A DNA stretch of 64,000 nt from assembly GCF_013204855.1 (NCBI RefSeq), contig NZ_JABMKZ010000039.1, positions 1 to 64,000 of the forward strand. Direction: 5' to 3'. The stretch is from Paenibacillus alba (GTDB taxonomy: Bacteria > Bacillota > Bacilli > Paenibacillales > NBRC-103111). The notes beneath the pieces are model-generated. The model saw only the letters and a program-made list of their open reading frames with translations. It did not search any database and was not told where the DNA came from. Position 1 is the first letter of the stretch; each line of letters starts with the position of its first letter. The position numbers and the translations under genes were made by a program. Below, one piece after another: positions 18,191-27,790 of the stretch.

Positions 18191-18619
18191 TTGCCTAAGT
18201 TAATTGGCGCGGCAGCAGTTATTTTGGATTCTGAGGGAAGAGTATTGTTGGTGAAGCATAGCTATGCAAAAAATAATTGGGATCTGCCCGGAGGAAAAGC
18301 TGAAGAGAACGAGTCAGCGGAAGAAACTGCAAAAAGAGAAGTTCATGAAGAAGTAGGGTTAGAAGTCGGAATTGGGCAATTAACTGGTATATACTACGAC
18401 CCGAACTATGACATGCATCATTTTGTTTTCATCGCAAGTAACACTAATAATCTAATACCTCAGCCAAGCTCGCCTGAAATTTTAGAATGCAGATTCTGCT
18501 CAAGAGATGAACTTCCTAAACCGATTAGTGATTTTACATGTAAGCGTATTGAGGATGCATTAAATCATGAAAGACAGCATCTTTTCCATACTGTGGGACC
18601 AAGAAAGTGGATTGAATAA
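18191..18619 (+). CDS. Nudix hydrolase
   Basis: A 142-residue protein with a perfect Nudix box GX5EX7REUXEEXGU: Gly35, Glu41, Arg49-Glu50, Glu53-Glu54 and Gly56-Leu57. The motif binds metal and hydrolyses a nucleoside diphosphate linked to another group; the actual substrate cannot be read from the sequence. The start is TTG 18191, seven bases after a GGGGGG ribosome site. It stands alone between a terminator and a convergent operon. Confidence 0.9.
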   Translation: MPKLIGAAAVILDSEGRVLLVKHSYAKNNWDLPGGKAEENESAEETAKREVHEEVGLEVGIGQLTGIYYDPNYDMHHFVFIASNTNNLIPQPSSPEILECRFCSRDELPKPISDFTCKRIEDALNHERQHLFHTVGPRKWIE

Positions 18620-18663
18620 TAAGTTATTGAATTTACATCAATCAAGCTGGAAAACGATGCTCG

Positions 18664-19389
18664 TTAACTTACATCCGCTCTCCGCAATCTTCGTATAGCC
18701 CAACCGGAGAAAACGATTGTAAACAGAGCAGTCGTTGCCAAGAACAGGCTATTCTCAGCGACGCTCAGGCTTTCCTGGCTCAATACGCCCATGCCGATGG
18801 TCAGCAGGGAGTAGGGAAAAAACATTCCCAATTTGGATACGTAAAATCCTAATCCAACAAAGACTCCGCACAGAGTAATGCCGATCGGGGCAGAAAAGCT
18901 GCGGATACGCAAGGACAGCATAAGCTGCACGGCGCTGATGGCAACGGATGCAATCCAGCCGCGTACGACCCAACCGAATAGCTCCACGGGAGGGGAGAAT
19001 GACAAGCCAAGCGTCAAGCCTGCGCATACATACAAAACGATAAAAAAAGTTTGCACCATAGCAATTAAACCGCTGACCACAACCAGCTTGGCGAGAAATA
19101 CGCTTGCAATTGATTTGGGCGACGTCAGGACCGCATTCCAGTTGTTGTTCATATGTTCCAGTCTGCATACATAAGCGCAGCAGATGGCAATAAGCACAGG
19201 CAGAAAAAACTCGCCGTAAAACAGGCTGACTTGAGTCCACAGGCTGTACCACTCGTTTTGCAGGACAGTTTGGTTGAAATAATAGTTGGCACAGCCAATA
19301 AGTAGGCTGAGGATAGGGAGAGCCGAGAGCACAAACGCCAGACGGGATCTGCGCAGCTTCAGCCATTCTGCGGAAACGGTTCTTCTCAT
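18664..19389 (-). CDS. ABC-2 type permease, lantibiotic/bacitracin-immunity class (second subunit)
   Basis: About 241 residues with six predicted membrane helices and the amphipathic start MRRTVSAEWLKLRRSRLAF typical of LanG/MutG-like permeases. ATG 19389 has GGAGG upstream; the open frame runs 25 codons further into the preceding gene without support. It is the last gene of a three-gene minus-strand transporter operon (ATPase, permease, permease). It would form the membrane channel with its partner and expel a membrane-active peptide or drug. Confidence 0.82.
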   Translation of the reverse strand: MRRTVSAEWLKLRRSRLAFVLSALPILSLLIGCANYYFNQTVLQNEWYSLWTQVSLFYGEFFLPVLIAICCAYVCRLEHMNNNWNAVLTSPKSIASVFLAKLVVVSGLIAMVQTFFIVLYVCAGLTLGLSFSPPVELFGWVVRGWIASVAISAVQLMLSLRIRSFSAPIGITLCGVFVGLGFYVSKLGMFFPYSLLTIGMGVLSQESLSVAENSLFLATTALFTIVFSGWAIRRLRRADVS

Positions 19390-19400
19390 CTTAATGCCTC

Positions 19401-20150
19401 CTATATTTGCTGCCGGGTTACATGAATGCTTCCGGCAGCAAAAAAAATGATCGTCATCAGCCATATACCGGTTAGCAGTCCGGCACTGGCATACTGGAAA
19501 CTGTATTCCACGGTTGGGCCGGTATATACGATACCTACGGGGCTAAGCTCGGAATAGTAAGACCAAGCGAACACACGGCGAATGGGCGCAGGAAATAAGC
19601 CCGCCGTCATGCCGACAAAACCGCCGATCATTCCAAGGCAAAGGGCGAATGCCTGATTTTTCACGGCAAGAGATACCCAGAGTTGCAAAGCGGTTACCGC
19701 CAAGTTGGTCAGCACAGCTCCACCGATGAAGTATACCATCAAGGGGAGGGGCAGCGAGCCGTCGAAGCCGTTGATGATCCCGAAGCCTGCGATGGCTACG
19801 GCTTGCACAAGCACGTAAGACAACAGCACGGTATTGGCGCAAATATACTTGGCGAGATACAGTTGGCTGCGCTTGACGGAGGTAGCGATCAGCAGCTTCC
19901 ATGTATTCCCTTTATGCTCCATATCACTGATCCGTGAAACGGCAATGGCACACATGACCGGCAGAAAAAGTCCGTTAACAGAGGCAGCCATAACGATAAT
20001 GGACGGCCAGGAGACGCTGCCGGAATTACGCGACATATAGATGCTCATAGACATAAAGATCCAAATTAGTTCGATGGTTAAAAATATTGTCATCATGAGC
20101 GCAATCCGTTTGCGGCGCAGCTTGTAGAATTCCAGGGCCAATACTTTCAT
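19401..20150 (-). CDS. ABC-2 type permease, lantibiotic/bacitracin-immunity class (first subunit)
   Basis: A 249-residue membrane protein beginning MKVLALEFYKLRRKRIALM, with six hydrophobic segments and the loop SRISDMEHKGNTWKLL, which resembles MutE/EpiE-type self-protection permeases. Its ATG overlaps the TAA of the ATPase gene by one base (TAATG), implying translational coupling. It ends 11 nt before the second permease. Confidence 0.84.
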   Translation of the reverse strand: MKVLALEFYKLRRKRIALMMTIFLTIELIWIFMSMSIYMSRNSGSVSWPSIIVMAASVNGLFLPVMCAIAVSRISDMEHKGNTWKLLIATSVKRSQLYLAKYICANTVLLSYVLVQAVAIAGFGIINGFDGSLPLPLMVYFIGGAVLTNLAVTALQLWVSLAVKNQAFALCLGMIGGFVGMTAGLFPAPIRRVFAWSYYSELSPVGIVYTGPTVEYSFQYASAGLLTGIWLMTIIFFAAGSIHVTRQQI

Positions 20151-21067
20151 TACAAACTCCTCTCTTTACCCGTCAACTCAAGGAATATATCTTCCAGGCT
20201 TTTTTGGTGCTCCTCGATACGCACGACCGGAATTCCGCTCTCCACAATGATTTGGTTGGCATGTGAAATCTGCTCATCATTCAGCTTTTCAAAATGCAGG
20301 CGTCCTTTTCTGTTCACTGGCATATAGCCGCGGGTGAGCAAAAGTTTCTCGGCTGCGCTATTATCCAGCGTTTTCATGGAGATAGACGACTGTCCCTTGG
20401 CCCGCAGCACTTCCATTTTCCCTTGAAACAACAACTCCCCGTCATTGATGATACCCACTGATGTAGCCATTTGATCGATCTCCGACAGGAGATGGCTTGA
20501 CAGCAAGACGGTCATGCCATAGCGGCCAGGCAGCGATTTGATTAGCTCACGGATTTCGCCGATTCCGGCAGGGTCCAGTCCGTTCGTCGGTTCATCGAGA
20601 ACAAGCAGCTTGGGAAAGGCCAGCAAGGCCATAGCAACGCCGAGGCGCTGCTTCATCCCGAGCGAGTATTGCTCTACTTTTTTATGCTTTTGATTTTCCA
20701 GACGGACGATTTGCAGAGCTTCCTTTATGTTGGCGTCAGGTACACCGCGCAGTCGCTGCATGACGCGCATATTTTCCAATCCGGTCAAATGCCCATAATA
20801 GGATGGAGATTCAATGAGAGATCCGATCTGGCTCAAAATAGATGAACGGTGGCTATGCAGCTCTCTTCCGAATATAGTGACCCGGCCATCCGTAGGCTTG
20901 GTCAAGCCCAGCAGCATTTTGAGTGAGGTGGATTTTCCAGCTCCGTTAGGACCGAGAAAACCATATATTTCCCCTTGCTTTACGTAAAGATTGACTTTAT
21001 GTACCCGCCAAACGTTGTTGTAGCGCTTAGACAGGTTGTGGGTGGACACGATGGAATCCGTATGCAT
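20150..21067 (-). CDS. ABC transporter ATP-binding protein, BcrA/LanF-like
   Basis: About 305 residues with Walker A GPNGAGKST, signature YSLGMKQRLG, Walker B LLVLDEPTNGLDPAG and the H-loop SSHLLSEI. A C-terminal extension of about 80 residues is typical of BcrA/LanF proteins. It would energise the two permeases downstream. The second in-frame ATG (21067) has GGAG nine bases upstream and is preferred over the ATG at 21082. Transcribed divergently from the two-component system, which probably controls it. Confidence 0.87.
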   Translation of the reverse strand: MHTDSIVSTHNLSKRYNNVWRVHKVNLYVKQGEIYGFLGPNGAGKSTSLKMLLGLTKPTDGRVTIFGRELHSHRSSILSQIGSLIESPSYYGHLTGLENMRVMQRLRGVPDANIKEALQIVRLENQKHKKVEQYSLGMKQRLGVAMALLAFPKLLVLDEPTNGLDPAGIGEIRELIKSLPGRYGMTVLLSSHLLSEIDQMATSVGIINDGELLFQGKMEVLRAKGQSSISMKTLDNSAAEKLLLTRGYMPVNRKGRLHFEKLNDEQISHANQIIVESGIPVVRIEEHQKSLEDIFLELTGKERSL

Positions 21068-21232
21068 CCGAATCAACTCCATTCTTTGTATTCGCAGCGT
21101 AAGCTTGCTTAATCCACTGTAAGCCTCCTACCTTGCAAGAGTCTGAAGTCAATCTTACGGCAACCTTAAATTCGCCCTCACCTCTGACGGACGAGGGAAT
21201 GGGTGATGTATAATGAGGTCAGGTGATGAGAG

Positions 21233-21940
21233 ATGGAACATATCAAAGATAGAAAAATTTTGATTGTGGACGACGAGCCTGACATCAGGCGGATGATAGA
21301 AGGTTTTTTGCGCAAAGAGGGGTTTTACCGGATTTATGCCGCAGCTGACGGGGGATCTGCGCTTTCGGTTTGCCGGGCGGACAAGCCGGACATCGCGATA
21401 ATGGACGTGATGCTGCCAGATATAGACGGCTTCGAGCTGATTACAGCGATAAGGCAATTTTCCAGCATGCCGGTTCTATTCTTGTCTGCGAGAGGAGAAG
21501 ATGAAGACCGATTGCTGGGACTTGGCCTGGGGGCGGACGATTATGTGGTGAAGCCGTTTTTGCCTCGTGAACTGATGCTAAGACTAATGGCTGTATTAAA
21601 GCGGGTCTACGCCCCGGCCGTGCCGGAGAGTCTGCCTTGCTTTCAGCTTGGCGAATACAAGATCGATCTGGAGCTTGCCACCGTGTTTCACAATGAGGAG
21701 GAAATTGCTCTCACTCCGAAGGAGCGGGGATTGCTGCTCAAGCTTTATGAGAATCAGGGGCGAATTGTGACTAGCGATGCGTTATGCCAGGCTGTCTGGG
21801 GGGATGACGCCTATAGCTATGAAAATACGCTGATGGTGCACGTCCGCCGTATCAGGGCAAAAATCGAACAGGATCCTTCGAGGCCGAAGTATCTACTTAC
21901 GGTAAGAGGCTTGGGGTATAAGCTGGTCGTAAAGGAGTAA
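21233..21940 (+). CDS. OmpR-family response regulator
   Basis: A 235-residue protein: receiver domain with acidic pair DDE at 13-15, phospho-acceptor Asp58 (IMDVMLPD) and Lys107 (VVKPF), then a winged-helix DNA-binding domain ending VRGLGYKLV. It is read divergently from the ABC exporter operon across 165 bp, where its binding site presumably lies. The sensor kinase follows 6 nt later. Confidence 0.92.
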   Translation: MEHIKDRKILIVDDEPDIRRMIEGFLRKEGFYRIYAAADGGSALSVCRADKPDIAIMDVMLPDIDGFELITAIRQFSSMPVLFLSARGEDEDRLLGLGLGADDYVVKPFLPRELMLRLMAVLKRVYAPAVPESLPCFQLGEYKIDLELATVFHNEEEIALTPKERGLLLKLYENQGRIVTSDALCQAVWGDDAYSYENTLMVHVRRIRAKIEQDPSRPKYLLTVRGLGYKLVVKE

Positions 21941-21946
21941 TGGGCA

Positions 21947-23344
21947 ATGGATGGCGTTATCCGAATTTTACGGCGTTTTATCGGAAGCACCTTGTTTATG
22001 TTCGCAATGCTGCTCATCATCAATTTTGCCTTGCTCGGTACGCTGATCTTTAATGAAACGAAAGAAGAACGGTCTCCGGCCGCAGTGGCCCAGCAGGTGG
22101 CTGAAGCCGTTGACAGACAAGCGGGGAAAGCAGGCTATCAGTTGGGCGGCAATGAAGAAAGATTGCTGGAGCAACATAAGGCATGGGCTATGCTGATCAA
22201 CGGCGGGGGATCAGTAACGTGGAGCTATCGGCTCCCCGATGAAATTCCTCTTTCTTATAGCTTGCAAGAGATCGCAAAGCTTTCGCGTCATTATTTATTG
22301 GACTATCCGGTATACAGTTGGGAACACGCAGACGACGGTCTGGTCGTTGTAGGTTATCCTCAATCCAGCTATGCCAAATATCAGTACAATTTCTCCATTA
22401 GCTGGATCCGTACTTTGCCGCTGCGGCTTGCGCTGCTGCTGCTCGGGAATATGGTTCTGGCTTTACTGCTGTCAATTTTCATCGGCACACGGATGATTCG
22501 ATCCATCAGACCTCTGGTGAACGGAATCCACGCTCTTGCCAAAGAAGAGCCTGTGCATGTTGAACCAAAAGGGATTTTGAGCGACTTGGCCAAAAGCATC
22601 AACAGCACCTCCGACAAGCTTCAAAGCAAAAATACGGCTCTCAAGGCACGGGATGAAGCGCGCTCGAACTGGATAGCTGGAATTTCCCACGATATCCGCA
22701 CGCCTCTGTCCATGGTGCTTGGTTATGCCAGTGAGCTGGAGGAGCACGAAGAGGTACCCGCGCAGCAGCGGCTGCATGCGGGCATTATTCGCAAGCAAGG
22801 AGAGCAGCTTCGCTCCCTGGTCAGCGATTTGAATCTGGTCTCCATGCTCGAGTACGAGATGCAGCCTCTGCACTTGAAGACGGTTCGGCTGTCGGCCGTC
22901 GCAAGACTGACGGTCTCCGAATTGATTAATAATGGGCTGGATGAGCGCTATCCGATTACCCTGCATATTTCGGACGAGAGCATCCAGGTGCAAGCGGATG
23001 AAAAGCTGCTGCTGCGGGGGATTGCCAATCTGGTGCATAACAGCATCCGCCATAACCCGCAAGGCTGTGAAATAAAGATTGAAACGAGTCAGCCGTTGGA
23101 ACTGGAATCTTCCATATCCTTGTGCCGCCTTGTCGTAACGGATACGGGACGGGGGATTCGGAAGGAAGCACTATCCGACTTGCTGGAGCTTCCTTATGCT
23201 TCAGGGAGACAGCGTGCCGCGGCAAATGGGCACGGGCTCGGACTGCCCATGGTTGCTAGAATTGCGAAGGCTCATCATGGTCGGCTTTTGCTCAACAGCG
23301 AGTCGGGAAAAGGACTAGAGGCTGTGCTGGAGCTGCCTTGTTAA
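21947..23344 (+). CDS. sensor histidine kinase
   Basis: A 465-residue membrane kinase: helix at about 12-36, an extracellular loop of about 120 residues, a second helix at 160-180, a HAMP-like linker, His248 in ISHDIRTPLS, N-box VHNSIRHNP, G1 DTGRGI and G2 GHGLGLPM. The large loop suggests an external ligand, unlike the short-loop BceS kinases. It is paired with the preceding regulator; control of the neighbouring LanFEG-like exporter is inferred from layout. Confidence 0.9.
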   Translation: MDGVIRILRRFIGSTLFMFAMLLIINFALLGTLIFNETKEERSPAAVAQQVAEAVDRQAGKAGYQLGGNEERLLEQHKAWAMLINGGGSVTWSYRLPDEIPLSYSLQEIAKLSRHYLLDYPVYSWEHADDGLVVVGYPQSSYAKYQYNFSISWIRTLPLRLALLLLGNMVLALLLSIFIGTRMIRSIRPLVNGIHALAKEEPVHVEPKGILSDLAKSINSTSDKLQSKNTALKARDEARSNWIAGISHDIRTPLSMVLGYASELEEHEEVPAQQRLHAGIIRKQGEQLRSLVSDLNLVSMLEYEMQPLHLKTVRLSAVARLTVSELINNGLDERYPITLHISDESIQVQADEKLLLRGIANLVHNSIRHNPQGCEIKIETSQPLELESSISLCRLVVTDTGRGIRKEALSDLLELPYASGRQRAAANGHGLGLPMVARIAKAHHGRLLLNSESGKGLEAVLELPC

Positions 23345-23368
23345 TATAACGAATTGAGGTGTTCCAAA

Positions 23369-23845
23369 ATGAGAGAAAAAAAGGTTAGGGAAATCAGGGT
23401 AACTGATTATCATGATATATATTTGTTAAATCAAGAATTCAACTCGAATCTAACATTATTTTCTGAAGAAAAAGTAAAAGAAAAGATTGAAATCATTATC
23501 AAGAAAACAAAAGATATCATCTTTGTGTATGAACACAATCGCGAGGTAATAGGGTATATACATGGAAGCCCGTATGAATTGCTTTTTTCTGACTCTTTAG
23601 TAAATATCCTTGGATTTGTTGTTAAAGAAAAATATAGAAACCAAGGTTTAGGGAGCATATTGATTGAATGTCTTGAGCAGTGGGGAAAGAACAATGGATT
23701 TTCTGGGATCAAATTGCTCTCTCACCCAAGTCGAGTACATGCTCACAGATTCTATGAACGACGTGGCTATTTGTTTACAAAGGACCAAAAGAATTTTATA
23801 AAAAAGTTCAATTCATACAGCATCAGGACTAAACTACTGGACTAA
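23369..23845 (+). CDS. GNAT-family N-acetyltransferase
   Basis: A 158-residue acetyltransferase with the acetyl-CoA loop VVKEKYRNQGLGSILIE and a GNAT C-terminal HRFYERRGY. It would transfer acetyl to an amine of unknown identity. ATG 23369 follows GAGGT by 8 bases. Its base composition is more AT-rich than the kinase just upstream. Its end overlaps the convergent MATE gene by 12 nt. Confidence 0.87.
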   Translation: MREKKVREIRVTDYHDIYLLNQEFNSNLTLFSEEKVKEKIEIIIKKTKDIIFVYEHNREVIGYIHGSPYELLFSDSLVNILGFVVKEKYRNQGLGSILIECLEQWGKNNGFSGIKLLSHPSRVHAHRFYERRGYLFTKDQKNFIKKFNSYSIRTKLLD

Positions 23846-25186
23846 AGTATCCAAATCTGGCTGCAATTTGGTCCGCAGAACATATAGCATGATGGCACCA
23901 ACAAGGAATGCGGCGGCATCCGAAATGACGAGCGACCAGACAACTCCGTGGAAGCCGTTCATTCGATTGGCGATGTACAACACAGGAATCAGAGTAATTC
24001 CTTGAATAATTGACATAATAAATGCAGCAGTTCCTTGCGCTGTTGCTTGGAAGATCCCCGTAAACAATGCGGTTATTCCTGTAATGAACAAGGATAAGAA
24101 CGTAACATGTAGAATGTAGCTGCCCATTTCAATTAATTGCTGGTCATGCGTAAATAAACCAATTAAGTGATCGGAAATCAGAAAGACGATGATGCCGAAC
24201 ACGATTGCTAACGCCACAATCGCTTTGATCGTGAATCCAATGGTTTGTTTCATTCGTAATTTATTCGCTGTAAAAGAGAAGGCAATGAGCGGCACGACTC
24301 CCTCACATAAGCCCATAAGAATAACCTCAGGAAATTGCAATAAACGTGAAGAAATTCCGAATGCCGCTACGGCCTGCTCCCCATATTCGACCAAATAACG
24401 GTTAAAGATAAGCGACATTGCGCCCAGGAAAATACTCATAACAAAGACGGGAACTCCGATTTTGAATACATTGTTAAGGATGTCCTTGGTAGCCTTGAAC
24501 CATTTTATGGAGATGGTTAAGAATGGGCTCTTATACCCTATATGGAAGGCGTAGAATGCACTCGCAACCATGTTAGAAATGACCGTAGCAGACGCAACGC
24601 CGATCACGCCCCAATGGAAGACGAAGATTGCTAGCGCATCGAGAATAATATTGACGATAACACTGAGAATCATACCAATCATCGACGTCATTGCTGCACC
24701 CTCCGAGCGCACAATATTCTCCAGCGTGAAAAATAATACGATGAATGGTGAACCAATAATCATTATCGTGACATATTCCTTCGTGAAGCCGAAGGAGTCA
24801 GGCGTCGCTCCCAAGCCATGAACGATTGAATCGATCAATGGGAGGCCGGCGGCCATCAGGATAAGACCGAGAACTAAACTGCTGTAAAAGGCGAATGAAG
24901 ACACATGCTTTACATCATCATATTTTTTCTCTCCGAGCAAACGGGAGATGAATGTACTGCTGCCCATGCCAATCAAGTTGCCCAGCGCCATAATGGCCGC
25001 GAATAAAGGCAAGGTTAGTGCGAGTGCGGTTAACATGGCCGTACTGCCCAGTGTACCAAGGAAATAGGCATTCAAGATCGAATATATGACACTCATTGAC
25101 ATGCCCAACATCATTGGTACAGCGAAGTGAGCTACGGCTTTTGCGACTGGTGCTTTTTCAAAGTAATGGAGGTTTTCTGCATCCAT
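23834..25186 (-). CDS. MATE-family multidrug/cation efflux pump
   Basis: About 450 residues with twelve hydrophobic segments and the MATE hallmark organisation (PMMLGMSMSVIYSILNAYF; NLIGMGSSTFISRLLG). It exports drugs or organic cations using Na+ or H+. The ATG at 25186 is chosen over an upstream TTG at 25219. It is divergent from a TetR gene, and three 13-bp repeats in the shared spacer are likely operators, so substrate-inducible expression is probable. Confidence 0.88.
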   Translation of the reverse strand: MDAENLHYFEKAPVAKAVAHFAVPMMLGMSMSVIYSILNAYFLGTLGSTAMLTALALTLPLFAAIMALGNLIGMGSSTFISRLLGEKKYDDVKHVSSFAFYSSLVLGLILMAAGLPLIDSIVHGLGATPDSFGFTKEYVTIMIIGSPFIVLFFTLENIVRSEGAAMTSMIGMILSVIVNIILDALAIFVFHWGVIGVASATVISNMVASAFYAFHIGYKSPFLTISIKWFKATKDILNNVFKIGVPVFVMSIFLGAMSLIFNRYLVEYGEQAVAAFGISSRLLQFPEVILMGLCEGVVPLIAFSFTANKLRMKQTIGFTIKAIVALAIVFGIIVFLISDHLIGLFTHDQQLIEMGSYILHVTFLSLFITGITALFTGIFQATAQGTAAFIMSIIQGITLIPVLYIANRMNGFHGVVWSLVISDAAAFLVGAIMLYVLRTKLQPDLDTLVQ

Positions 25187-25220
25187 ATGGGTCACCACTT
25201 TCTTTGGATATAAATTCAAC

Positions 25221-25302
25221 TTACAGTGTTAGATTGAACCTTACAGTGTTAGATGTTATCATAAAGCTATGAACCTGTAAAGAATAAACTTACACTGTTA
25301 GA
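25221..25302. promoter_or_regulatory. three operator-like repeats between MATE and tetR genes
   Basis: TTACAGTGTTAGA occurs at 25221-25233 and 25241-25253 (20-bp phasing), and TTACACTGTTAGA at 25290-25302, close to the tetR start. ACAGTGT/ACACTGT-type half-sites are common in TetR operators. Binding is inferred, not shown. Confidence 0.72.
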
Positions 25303-25319
25303 TAAAAGGGTGGATACCG

Positions 25320-25997
25320 ATGAAAAAGCAGCAGCCTCAGATTTCGGAGGATAAGGTTTTGCAAACCTCGTGGGAGCTTCTTGGAGAGGAAGGCATCGAG
25401 AAATTCAGCATGAGAAGATTGGCCGACAAGCTGGGGATTCAGGCTCCCTCTCTGTACTGGTACTTCAAGAGCAAGCAGAATCTCTACCAGCGTCTAGCCA
25501 ACCAGGTATCGAAAATAATCCTGGAGGAGTTCCGCTCAGAGGGGGATTGGAAGGAGCAGCTGACAGAGTTTGCAGTTACGGTAAGGAGCGTGCTCAGCCG
25601 GTACCCCTGCTCGACGCAGCTCATGATGCTAACGCTGCCCCTTGAACCAGACATGATCCGGTTTACCAACCGTATGCTGCTCTGCATGGAATCGACGCCA
25701 CTTGAGCAAGAGAAGAAATTACAAGCGGTTCTTACGCTTGTGAACTATGTCTTCTACTTCGTTCTGGACAATTATCAGCATCAGCGCACATATGCTAGCC
25801 TTAAGGACCAGGAAGTGCTTATGGAGGGGGAGTTGATCCGTCTTCTGGACTCCATGAGCGAGACGGATGCGGGACTGTTCCGAAGGATGTTCAAGAACGG
25901 GCTGTTCGAGTTGGTAGGGACCGACGGGGCGTTTGAGTTCGGGTTGAAGCTGATTCTGTTGGGGATTGAGCAGGTGATTAAGGAGCGGGAGAAGTAG
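25320..25997 (+). CDS. TetR/AcrR-family repressor
   Basis: A 225-residue regulator. The N-terminal HTH (about residues 10-55: TSWELLGEEGIEKFSMRRLA ... SLYWYFKSKQNLYQRL) closely follows the TetR consensus, and the C-terminal helices resemble the TetR_C ligand domain. It starts at ATG 25320 behind GGGTGG. It is divergent from the MATE pump and likely represses both. Confidence 0.9.
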   Translation: MKKQQPQISEDKVLQTSWELLGEEGIEKFSMRRLADKLGIQAPSLYWYFKSKQNLYQRLANQVSKIILEEFRSEGDWKEQLTEFAVTVRSVLSRYPCSTQLMMLTLPLEPDMIRFTNRMLLCMESTPLEQEKKLQAVLTLVNYVFYFVLDNYQHQRTYASLKDQEVLMEGELIRLLDSMSETDAGLFRRMFKNGLFELVGTDGAFEFGLKLILLGIEQVIKEREK

Positions 25998-26007
25998 TAT
26001 GTATGAA

Positions 26008-26075
26008 ACCGCTCGTCCGGTTATCGGATGAGCGGTACAATCCCTTATCCTGATAACAAGTTAAGGGATTATCTT
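26008..26075. terminator. two hairpins between convergent genes
   Basis: ACCGCTCGTCCG/CGGATGAGCGGT (26008-26036) is a strong stem, and AATCCCTTA/TTAAGGGATT (26039-26070) is a second stem followed by ATCTTTATTATTT. Together they separate tetR from the minus-strand esterase gene. Confidence 0.65.
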
Positions 26076-26084
26076 TATTATTTT

Positions 26085-27437
26085 CTATTGTTTAATATGC
26101 GAAGGGGTCGTTTTTTGAATATGAACCATAATGTCGAATTGCTCTTTAAGGGAAACATTATAATATTGCGGTTCATTAGGAATGATCTGCGCAATGCCAT
26201 CCAAGAACGGCTGCTTTTCTTTTACCCATTGCTGCGCGGCTCCATTCAACTTGCGAAGATCTAACAAGAACTGATCGTATGGAACTTGTCCAAACATATA
26301 ATTGGAGCTGTTCTCGTTTCTCTGAATGGTATCAGCTGCAATCTTATCCTCACTGAATGCTGTGAATTTGCCTTCTGTGGTGGTGGTGCCAATTGCTACA
26401 TATTGATCGCCTACACGTTCTTTCAGAAACTCCCCGGCGACTTTAGGATACCACTTCTCCGTGATAACACCTTTGGCTATATGAATATTGTGCCCCCAAA
26501 CCATCGTTTTCCCGCCAAATTGTTCTTCAGCCCAAACGGCATGCTCGGCTAGAAATTGATCATGCAGCTTCACCATGCTCGGGTAATCAGCTGGAATCAT
26601 CATCTTCGTAAAATTTGCTATCACCTTAGTCGTTCCTTTCACCCACGCTAGCTCGAGTGAACCAGTCTCATGACTTGACTTCGTTTTGTCTTCAAGTAGT
26701 TTGACTACTTTTTGCGCGTTAGCCATATGCTTTTCTTTCACTTCAGTAGTCAGCTTCATATATTCCTGTAGATTACCTGCCACCAACGACAACTCTTTGT
26801 AGCTTTGCTCGACTTCCGGCAGCAAATCAGGATGATGCTTCTTTACATAATTGATCACTTTATCGAAGACAGTTTGATCCAGCATTTTTAAGTCGAGCCC
26901 GATGAATTGAATTTTCTTTTTATGTACAGGATCAGAGTTGTATTCCCGCATCCACTCTACCATAGCGACGATCTCATCAGTGGGGTACAACAGTTTCAAA
27001 AACTCCCTAGGGTTGCCTTTTCCCGTTTGGATATACTCGTTCAGCTTTAAACCGTTGCCCCAATCCTCTTCAATTCCAAAATTGGTAAAGCCCAACTCAG
27101 TGACCAAATACTTCACAAGGCGATGCTTCATCATAAAAATCTCCGAGCTTCCGTGAGTAGCTTCTCCTAACCCAACATATGTTGCATTCCCTATCATGTC
27201 TTTTAGCGGTTTTAAATCATTCAATGGTTGTTTCGGATCCAACGTCTTCAGCTGCTTCGCTTGCGATTCCAGTGATTTTGCAATACTATTTTGAGATATT
27301 TGAGTCGTCTCCACGGCTTGGGTTGTTCCTATTTGATCCAATTTTTCAGTTGGTCCCGTACTGCAACCTGCAGTTATAATTGCTGCACTTAGCATTACGG
27401 CAACTCCACCGTAAATCATTTTCATTCTTTTGTTCAT
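26085..27437 (-). CDS. erythromycin-esterase family lipoprotein
   Basis: About 450 residues. The signal ends ITAGC (Cys25), so it is a lipoprotein. The mature part carries the family motifs GLGEATHGSSEIF, FGIEEDWG, FIGLDLKM and VWGHNIHIAKG. Ere enzymes open the macrolide lactone ring with catalytic His and Glu; many family members have other, unknown substrates. Cell-surface anchoring is unusual for a resistance esterase that must act on drug inside the cell. The ATG at 27437 has GAGGTGAG upstream. The upstream 28 codons of open frame are not used. Confidence 0.82.
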   Translation of the reverse strand: MNKRMKMIYGGVAVMLSAAIITAGCSTGPTEKLDQIGTTQAVETTQISQNSIAKSLESQAKQLKTLDPKQPLNDLKPLKDMIGNATYVGLGEATHGSSEIFMMKHRLVKYLVTELGFTNFGIEEDWGNGLKLNEYIQTGKGNPREFLKLLYPTDEIVAMVEWMREYNSDPVHKKKIQFIGLDLKMLDQTVFDKVINYVKKHHPDLLPEVEQSYKELSLVAGNLQEYMKLTTEVKEKHMANAQKVVKLLEDKTKSSHETGSLELAWVKGTTKVIANFTKMMIPADYPSMVKLHDQFLAEHAVWAEEQFGGKTMVWGHNIHIAKGVITEKWYPKVAGEFLKERVGDQYVAIGTTTTEGKFTAFSEDKIAADTIQRNENSSNYMFGQVPYDQFLLDLRKLNGAAQQWVKEKQPFLDGIAQIIPNEPQYYNVSLKEQFDIMVHIQKTTPSHIKQ

Positions 27438-27790
27438 GGTGCTCACCTCATGGATTTTTTTGAAGTACGATTCTTCCTGCACACAAGCAAATTGTGTCGC
27501 CTTCAGTAGTCCAATTGTCACGCACTCACTATCATTTAAGCTAGTTACAAATCATCACAATTTCATGTTACGACTTTATTGGCGACGCTTTCTAACGATC
27601 AGATCCGATCAACTTATCACAAGTATATGATGACATTTCGTCACTGGCGGCAGGCAGCCGCGTCTTCTAATATCCATGTTACGAAAAAATAAAACGCTTG
27701 ACATTTAATGAGGATCAAACGGGTACTTGACAGCCGTTGTTATATTAAAAAAAGAATTGTGAGGGGCACTAAGCACATAGGAGGCATCTA
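27438..27790. other. divergent intergenic region
   Basis: No gene seen. It must hold the promoters of the minus-strand esterase gene and the plus-strand pentapeptide gene. TTGACA occurs twice (27698-27703 and 27727-27732), but neither has a well-spaced -10 that I can defend. Confidence 0.4.
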
